A stretch of 64,000 bases of DNA from Glandiceps talaboti (Eukaryota; Hemichordata; Enteropneusta; Spengelidae), in NCBI RefSeq assembly GCF_964340395.1, contig NC_135562.1:8966134-9030133 (forward strand), read 5' to 3'. Made by a program: the position numbers and the translations under genes. Every line of letters begins with the position of its first letter. Within the stretch, counting starts at the first letter, position 1. Under the pieces are notes generated by a model. That model was not told where the DNA came from. It ran no database searches and saw only the letters and a list, made by a program, of their open reading frames with translations. Shown piece after piece: positions 1 to 64,000 of the stretch.

Positions 1-500
1 CTGAAAATTTCAAATGTCCCCTTTAAGCTGTATATGTGAATTATGGACCTTAGCATCATCGTATTTCAACACTTTATTTTTAACTTAAAGCTGTAGGGTT
101 GGCTTGAAATAGTGACTTCTGCATACAATTATTTTTTCGATCACAAATTCTTCCTGTAGTGCTTGATGGGTTCCCATTGATTGAACTGCTCGGGGAAACA
201 GAAAGGACATTGCCCAATGTCTCCTGAATCATTAAGTTAAATGAATGATGCTCCTGCAAACAGGAATGTTTACTACTTCAAGGTCTGTATTTTGGATAAG
301 ACAAGCACAACAGCACACTTCTACTTCATGGTATATTCTGCAGTCCTCAAACCAACACCTCCTCCTCCTCATCATCATCATTATCATCGTCATCAGGAGG
401 TAAAGTCCATGATTCAATTCTCTGAAGTTGATTGAGCATTTGTTTTTTTTAATAATATTTTATACATCACTGTTATTTATGTAATTACAGTACTATACAC
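1..500. other. Downstream flank of ARFGEF; no gene seen
   Basis: No coding region is supported here. A short Asp/His-coding triplet run (CTC/CAT-rich, 355-395) is low complexity. It may hold ARFGEF 3' UTR if the distal poly(A) hexamers are used. Confidence 0.5.
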
Positions 501-696
501 AGTTCTCCTGTCCAAACAGTACTAGATGTTGCTTGGTTTATTCATGCGATCCTGTCCAGACCGTAGCAGGTGTTACTTGATTTTTTAAAACCTATCTGGA
601 CAGTACCTGGATTTACTTGGTTTTTCCATCCTGTCCAGAAAGTATTACGTGTGGCTTGGTTTATTCATTCTGTCCGGACAGTAGCAGGTGTTTGGT

Positions 697-717
<21 letters not shown>
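501..717 (-). repeat. Minisatellite covering the ARFGEF stop codon, with three AATAAA hexamers
   Basis: Diverged tandem copies of a unit of roughly 60 bp built around TTGGTTTATTCATGCGAT and CTGTCCAGACAGTA (plus strand). On the minus strand the first block reads as the last codons of ARFGEF (SHE-stop) followed by AATAAA. The array therefore repeats the end of the coding region and a poly(A) hexamer at 696-701, 660-665 and 537-542. Any of the three could set the 3' end; the first would leave almost no 3' UTR. Confidence 0.7.
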
Positions 718-44514
<43,797 letters not shown>

Positions 44515-44660
44515 AATGTCATTAACACATTACTGATGGGTCGGGTAAATAAACCCCTAAAAGCGGTCCTACGCTGGGAAATTTTAGTGTAATAAATTTG
44601 GAAGGCGTCTCATCAAGCCAACCTGGAATCCGCCATGTTGTATTAGTCATGTGACTTATT
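44515..44660 (-). promoter_or_regulatory. ARFGEF 5' region with YY1-like motif
   Basis: Immediately upstream of the start codon. On the minus strand CAACATGGCGG (44630-44640) matches the core of the YY1 motif often found just downstream of animal housekeeping start sites. The first 600 bp of intron 1 and this flank are CG-richer than the surroundings. No TATA box is evident. The transcription start is not determined. Confidence 0.4.
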
Positions 44661-45364
44661 GCTACATCACCGACATTTCCTGATTACAACAATTGATGGC
44701 GCCCTTGAAAAAAGTTGTGAAATCAATATATCATAACACAATCATGATGACTTTCAAATTAAAAGTAAAAGTTGTCTTTGTATTCTCAATTTCGTTGGAA
44801 TATATTGTATCCATCCGTGAAAATGGAAGTAAAAATGATTTCTGAAAGGTTTTGCAGCAAAAAAAGTTGTTCCCTTGGTCTGGAATCATAGTTCTAAGCT
44901 CAGACCATTGAAATGACTGACTCACAACCCTGGCTCACAACAATCCATGACAAAGGCTTTAATACTGCTGGCTGTTGGACAGCAATCATACTATACAAAA
45001 TTACAACTGACTAAAATTTTGGATAAGTTATAGATTTGGTGTGCAGTGATATTATATTGGGTTCTTGATGAACCATGGGGATTGATGTGCAGTCAATTGT
45101 TAAAAGTTCAGTTAGAAATTAAAGAATTTTGAGAAGTTACCATTTGCTCATCTACCAACTAATTTACTGAATCATATCCATCGCATCTAGGAATCTGATT
45201 TACTATTAAGAACATCAAATAATTTTCAAAGAAGTTAAAAACTTTTTTTATAATTATTGGGGATTGAAAATTCATTCCTGAAGATGGGTAATAAATTTTA
45301 TTCAATTCCTACAAAGAAATCTATACTTAGTATATATAGCTTTCAACACAAACCACTAACTGTT

Positions 45365-45433
45365 ATTCTCCACACAACACACACACACACACACACAGTT
45401 TTTTATATAGCATTTTACCACTGCTTAAAGAGC

Positions 45434-45477
<44 letters not shown>

Positions 45478-45528
45478 TGCACAACACACAATGTTTTTTA
45501 TAAAGCATTTTATCACTGTTCAAAGCAC

Positions 45529-45560
<32 letters not shown>
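45365..45560. repeat. (CA)n tracts separated by a repeated 45-bp spacer
   Basis: Three (CA)n tracts (about 45369-45397, 45437-45474, 45532-45560). Two spacers between them are homologous: TTTTTTATAWAGCATTTTA, then CACTG and CTTTACACAC. Confidence 0.9.
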
Positions 45561-45562
<2 letters not shown>

Positions 45563-46104
45563 AATGTTGACAAATAGTGCAACAAGTGTATTTATAGTTT
45601 TAATGCCATGTTTAATCATTAAATACATTTCTTTGGTATTGCACTACAGTTTAACTGCAAAATGGAAGTTGACACAATCTATGTACAATCAGCTATTGGT
45701 GAAGAAACACTAAGTTGTCACAGCATGAAACCATCATGATGGGTGTCAAACAACTCCCCCCACCCCTCAACTGAGCCCAACATATGCAGTACATACACAT
45801 ATGCAGCATGTATTGTTCATGATAAGCAAACTCATAATAGTATTGATCCCCTGTCAGGGTGTTTATTCTTATAGAAATTCATACATAACTACAGCTTTTA
45901 TTTCTAACAGTTCATTTTGTAATTACTCACAAGGCATTCATCCACATCCTGAGTTCCTGTGCATCCAGGAAATTAAAATGTTGAGATGTCTTTTTTAAAA
46001 TGTTATTATTCATCAGGTGGCTATAGAAATGAAATGTAGACATTTGTGCATCAACTGATTATATGTATCTAACCTTGTTTACTCAATAACAAACTTTACT
46101 CCAA

Positions 46105-46385
46105 ACTGAGCATGCTCAGTATCAAAGATCGTGGGATTCATTGTTGGTGAAGTATTACATAATATGTGGTCCATCAACATATATGATGAGGACTTTATGT
46201 GTGGTGACAAACAGATTTACTGTACTTACTCATGTTAGCGCCCTCACACGAGCAAGTACACGGTGCTTTTGTTTAGACAATATCTATTTTTAGAATAGTT
46301 GTATAGGTACATCAATTGCCATTAATGGCATGAAATTACAGTTCCCATAATGCACCATTCAAGATGGCCGGCAGGTTTGCACATT
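46105..46385. mobile_element. Diverged relative of the 31168-31413 MITE
   Basis: Shares ACTGAGCATGCTCAGT, GATCGTGGGATTC, and CCCATAATGCACCATTCAAG followed by ATGGCSGG-like sequence. The outer AGGGAA termini are not seen. An internal AGCGCCCTCACACGAGCAAG block is also present near 21121. Confidence 0.4.
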
Positions 46386-47114
46386 TACTGTTGCCAATGA
46401 AAATCATAATACAAATTTACCTTCAACTAATTATTCTGGCACCTAAAGAACATTTCGTCTTTTTGAGTTATTTTGTAAGTTTATACAGGCTGCAATTTGA
46501 GTCATTTACAAAGTTCACAGATGATCTCTGGATCACCGAATACATTTATATGAAAAATATGTCCATACATTTAATGGAGTTCTTGTCATCTTCAAAAAAT
46601 GAATGGTGTCCCTGAACAGCATATGTTAAAAGTCAAAAGATGATGTAGACTTCTAGTCTCAGCTACCCAGACTTTCACTGTTGAGAGCTCCACGACATGA
46701 CTCCCAAGATAAGAACAGAGTCTGCAGAAATGTCATCCAAAATTTTCTGCACCTGATCTGTGTCCAAAACCAGTGCATTCTGGGAAATATGTCATGACCA
46801 ACACAGCACACTGAATGATCCAAGTTCTTTAGTGATTTGCATGTCTGGAGTGACTTCTGCAGCTTACTTCCAAAGAATGGGCTTTACAAGCTAATTCTTC
46901 ACAACTTTGAAGAAATGTTCTGTGTGACTTCATTGAAGAAAACTTTGGATTACATTTCCCCAGACTGTGTTGATATTTTCTTCAAATGTTAGAATTGCAC
47001 ACACAAAACAGGATATGGGTTGCTGTGACATTGCACATTTTTGGATCTTCATCATATGTATCCATGGATACTATGAAACTGTTACTGTTTTGATACTCAG
47101 CTGGGGCAGTGGGC

Positions 47115-61273
<14,159 letters not shown>

Positions 61274-62000
61274 CTTTGCTAGTAATCTCGTAAACTCTCG
61301 TAAAACGCGAGTTTACATGTTATGATGATTTTCCAATCTCTTGCTTTCAGATCAACAATGGTTGACCTTAAGATATTCCAATACAATTTTTTGTATAGTA
61401 ATAATCCATTTTCCCTCTTGAACCCCTTTAAAAACCAACAACCTCTAACTTTAAATTGAAAGTCTCGAGAACGTCGCCATCAGAAGATAATGACCGTTAG
61501 GGGGCGTACTTTACTATGATGCAAGCAAGCTTACCTGTATGATACTAGTACATCATGCATGTGTGAGAGACTTCCTCCAGTCTCTGGGCATATTTTCATT
61601 CTTTATTTGAATAAAATGATTTTGTTATAAAAACACAAATGCGTCCATTGTGTGAAATGATAACCTGGGCGTGTGACTGCGAAATAGTCGGTGAACGCGT
61701 ATTAGTACTATTACTATTAGCCAGTTGCCACGAACTAGAAAAATCTTCAAGAGACTAGTGCCATGCCAGTCTACATGTATACGTGTATGAATCACACAAA
61801 TGCGATCCATTGCAATTGCAGTGTGCGGATTATGCCATGCATAGTTTTAAACATATTTATTTTTAACGCATAGTATTTATAACTGAGTACAGCGCCACCA
61901 ACGGTTAAAGAAACACAGGAATCTTGCAAAAGTCAATTATCATTGAAAAAAAACCATTTGATATATTTTAATCATTTATTGATATAAAGATATATATCAA
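61274..62000. other. Spacer: RMC1 promoter side and ASB-like 3' flank
   Basis: About 730 bp. Near RMC1 it is CG-richer (TCTCGTAAAACGCGAG forms a small inverted repeat around 61285-61311). No TATA box stands out. An AATAAA on the minus strand at 61975-61980 lies 21 nt past the ASB-like stop and is the likely poly(A) signal of that gene. No coding region was seen. Confidence 0.6.
61975..61980 (-). terminator. Poly(A) signal of the ASB-like gene
   Basis: AATAAA on the minus strand, 21 nt downstream of the TAG stop. A second hexamer lies at 61857-61861 (one base into the next block). The first would give a very short 3' UTR. Confidence 0.45.
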
Positions 62001-62728
62001 CTAAACCTTAAATAAATCTGGATACTTAGCTTTCAGTTCTGGGACCGAAATTTCTAAAACTTCACAAACAAGTCTATTTGCCGTTGGACACATAAGATAT
62101 TTTTTCAGAGACTCGGGGAGCGGTAGGTCGTATACTCCAGTCCGATGTTTGTTTATCCCTAGCTGTCTTTTTATTTTGGCACGACATAAAAACGCTAGAG
62201 GTTGAGGTGTGCGATGTTCCGGCATCAAAATTTCTTTGATCGTTTCTGTAAATTTCGTATTATTGTGATAACTATCACGATGAAAACAAGTCGGTGTTTG
62301 TCCGTTGTTGTCGATGAGACGACCGGGAGAGACCATGTCGTCCAGGAAGGCGATAAGTGTCTCTGAATTTTGAACTCTGTAAAGTCGGTGAAACACTGTA
62401 TCTAAAAAATCAAATAAAGCAGTTCTACCATTGGAGGCTTGTATGCTGGGATCTGCACCACGACGTAGTAAGTATCTTACTGCCGAATGGTCTCGGAAGT
62501 GAGCAGCGATATGCAGAGGAGTTCGGGAAACTACATCACACGCATTCACATTAAGCTGAAAAAGAGACAAAAACAGATATTAAAGATAGAAGAAAATTTG
62601 AATTGTTTGCAAACAAGACTGGTCCATGAATTATACCAATATGACAATAGAATTCAAGTTGCAGTTCAGCTAGGCTAAAAGGCTACTTACATTTACCAAT
62701 TGAACAAACAAACAAACAAACAAACAAA

Positions 62729-62776
<48 letters not shown>

Positions 62777-64000
62777 CATGTACACATGCACACACAAACA
62801 ATATAAGTTAACGTACATGTGCGTGCACAAATCATAATTCTACAAGTGGTTGGGTTTCCCACGAAAGGCTTCACAAACCATGAATATACTGGAAGTGATT
62901 AAGTCTTTAAAACCGTCAAAAGTAAGACGTTCCGATAATACGAACAATGGTTCACAGTCTATGTTTACATGGCTGTGTCACCATTTCAAATGTAAAAGCT
63001 TACAAATATTTTAGAACCTGAAATTCAAGACACGTTTATTCTAAAAAGTACATACCTTTGGAAACTCAGTTACTAACATTGAAAACGTCGGTAGTTTACT
63101 CTTGTAACCAATTATCGTGTGTGTATGCATTGCGCAGTAGTGTAACATCGTCATGTTGTCTCGTGACGTGGCAAATACGTCAGCACCTGTATTTGTATAA
63201 AGAAAATATTTGCAAATTACATGTACCCCACTCTGAAATCTGTCACTGTTAACGTTGAGGGCGGAAAGTAAAGTATTGTTTCCAGTGGATATATTTTACC
63301 GGGATTTCTTATCGAAAACGATTGCACAGAGTATAACAATTTTTGCAAGAATAGAAAATAAAGTACATGGTGTGGACATCAATGAAAGTTTTGCTAGTTT
63401 TGGAACCCTGTGCAAACACAGAGGAAAAAGTAGTGTATAGTTTGGTCGATATATAAATCAGAAAGAAATTACAGAAAGAAGTTAAAAAAATAGGAGCACG
63501 TACAGAGCTAAAGTGTGAAGGTTATAACATGAAAGTGTGACTTTAGTATTATCACAAACCTCCTCCATTTTAGTTCTGCACGCTCCCTCAGTACACTGAG
63601 TGCCTCTTTTAGTCTCGCACCACTATAAAAATCGTATAAACCCAAATTAAAATTGTCTATTACAGATGATGCAAATCTCACCATGTTTCATTAAAACTTT
63701 CATCGCTTTTACAGTGCCAACTTCTGCAGCTAACATTAACGGTGTCACTCCATCACAATCTTTCATATCTACTTCAGCACCTCTGTTGATAAGGATCGTG
63801 ACCATTTCAGCCGACCCTGATTTTGCTGCCTTGTGTAGAGGTGTCCTCAATATAACGTCCCTGGCATTCACATCAGCGCCATATGCACACAAGGCTTCTA
63901 CCGTTTTCCTAGTTTGCTCCCAGTGATGATCGAATGACCCGTCTGGATTTCCCGACGAACGAATAGATATACCCATATGGAGTGCTGTCTGTCCGGTGAC
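62001..64000 (-). CDS. Ankyrin-repeat and SOCS-box protein (ASB-like), 3' part, truncated by the window edge
   Basis: Three exons are visible: 63682-64000 (continues beyond the window or starts just inside it), 63056-63186 and 62001-62555, joining in phase to 334 codons plus TAG (62001-62003). At least four ankyrin repeats are seen: YGADVNARDVILRTPLHKAA, NRGAEVDMKDCDGVTPLMLA, HGADVFATSRDNMTMLHYC and NACDVVSRTPLHIAAHF. Near the C terminus LCRAKIKRQLG (BC box, binds Elongin B/C) and VYDLPLPESLKKYLM (Cul5-box region) form a SOCS box, so this is probably a substrate receptor of a Cullin-5 ubiquitin ligase. About 30 residues follow the SOCS box, ending AKYPDLFKV, which is longer than in most ASB proteins. 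The first visible repeat has an inserted loop (SSGNPDGSFDHH). The family member is not identified. Confidence 0.85.
62705..62772. repeat. (AAAC)n-(AC)n microsatellite
   Basis: Seven to eight CAAA units followed by about 19 CA units, in the last intron of the ASB-like gene. Confidence 0.95.

Larger units (their letters stand above)
44661..47114. other. Spacer between ARFGEF and RMC1
   Basis: Contains three (CA)n tracts embedded in a tandem repeat (45365-45560), a diverged MITE relative (46105-46385) and presumably the RMC1 3' UTR to the left of 47115. No further gene was recognised on either strand. Confidence 0.7.

Noticed and set aside
46364-46615. 83-codon plus-strand open frame MAGRFAHLLL...
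   Set aside because: It starts within a MITE-like segment, has no recognisable domain and lies in the presumed RMC1 3' flank.

Overview
This window is AT-rich, intron-rich animal nuclear DNA, almost certainly from an invertebrate. The genes have many short vertebrate-like exons. The non-coding part is full of microsatellites, small inverted-repeat elements, retrotransposon tails and TACATGTA-type palindromes. That flavour fits a marine invertebrate (mollusc, other lophotrochozoan, hemichordate or amphioxus), but the sequence alone does not decide which. There are no bacterial, viral or CRISPR features.

Three protein genes lie head to tail, all on the minus strand. (1) 697-44514 is a complete ARFGEF1/ARFGEF2 (BIG) orthologue, the large brefeldin-type Arf guanine-nucleotide exchange factor of the trans-Golgi and recycling endosome. 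I could place 36 coding exons whose splice phases all fit. They sum to 5463 nt (1820 aa), or 1797 aa without a candidate 23-codon cassette exon at 7903-7971. (2) 47115-61273 is a complete RMC1 (C18orf8/Mic1) orthologue, a subunit associated with the Mon1-Ccz1 Rab7 activator, in 18 exons (653 aa). It contains what looks like a U12-type intron. (3) 62001-64000 is the 3' part of an ankyrin-repeat plus SOCS-box gene, cut by the right window edge.

Layout: 1-696 is downstream of ARFGEF and includes a minisatellite that overlaps its stop codon. 697-25314 holds ARFGEF exons 4-36 in moderate introns. 25315-44390 is mostly three giant introns (introns 3, 2 and 1), rich in mobile-element remnants. 44515-47114 is the ARFGEF promoter and RMC1 3' flank. 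47115-61273 is RMC1, with a 39-bp minisatellite and two long (TA)n tracts. 61274-62000 is the short RMC1 promoter / ASB-like 3' flank.

The two complete genes both work on small-GTPase activation in membrane traffic (Arf at the TGN, Rab7 at late endosomes). Nothing in the sequence shows that they are co-regulated. I found no convincing new multi-gene system. The most unusual signals are structural: exon edges copied into neighbouring introns (most strikingly a 73-bp array repeating a splice acceptor), the cassette exon, the U12-type intron, a minisatellite with an octamer motif in most units, a perfect hairpin between AT tracts, and several small transposon families with visible termini.
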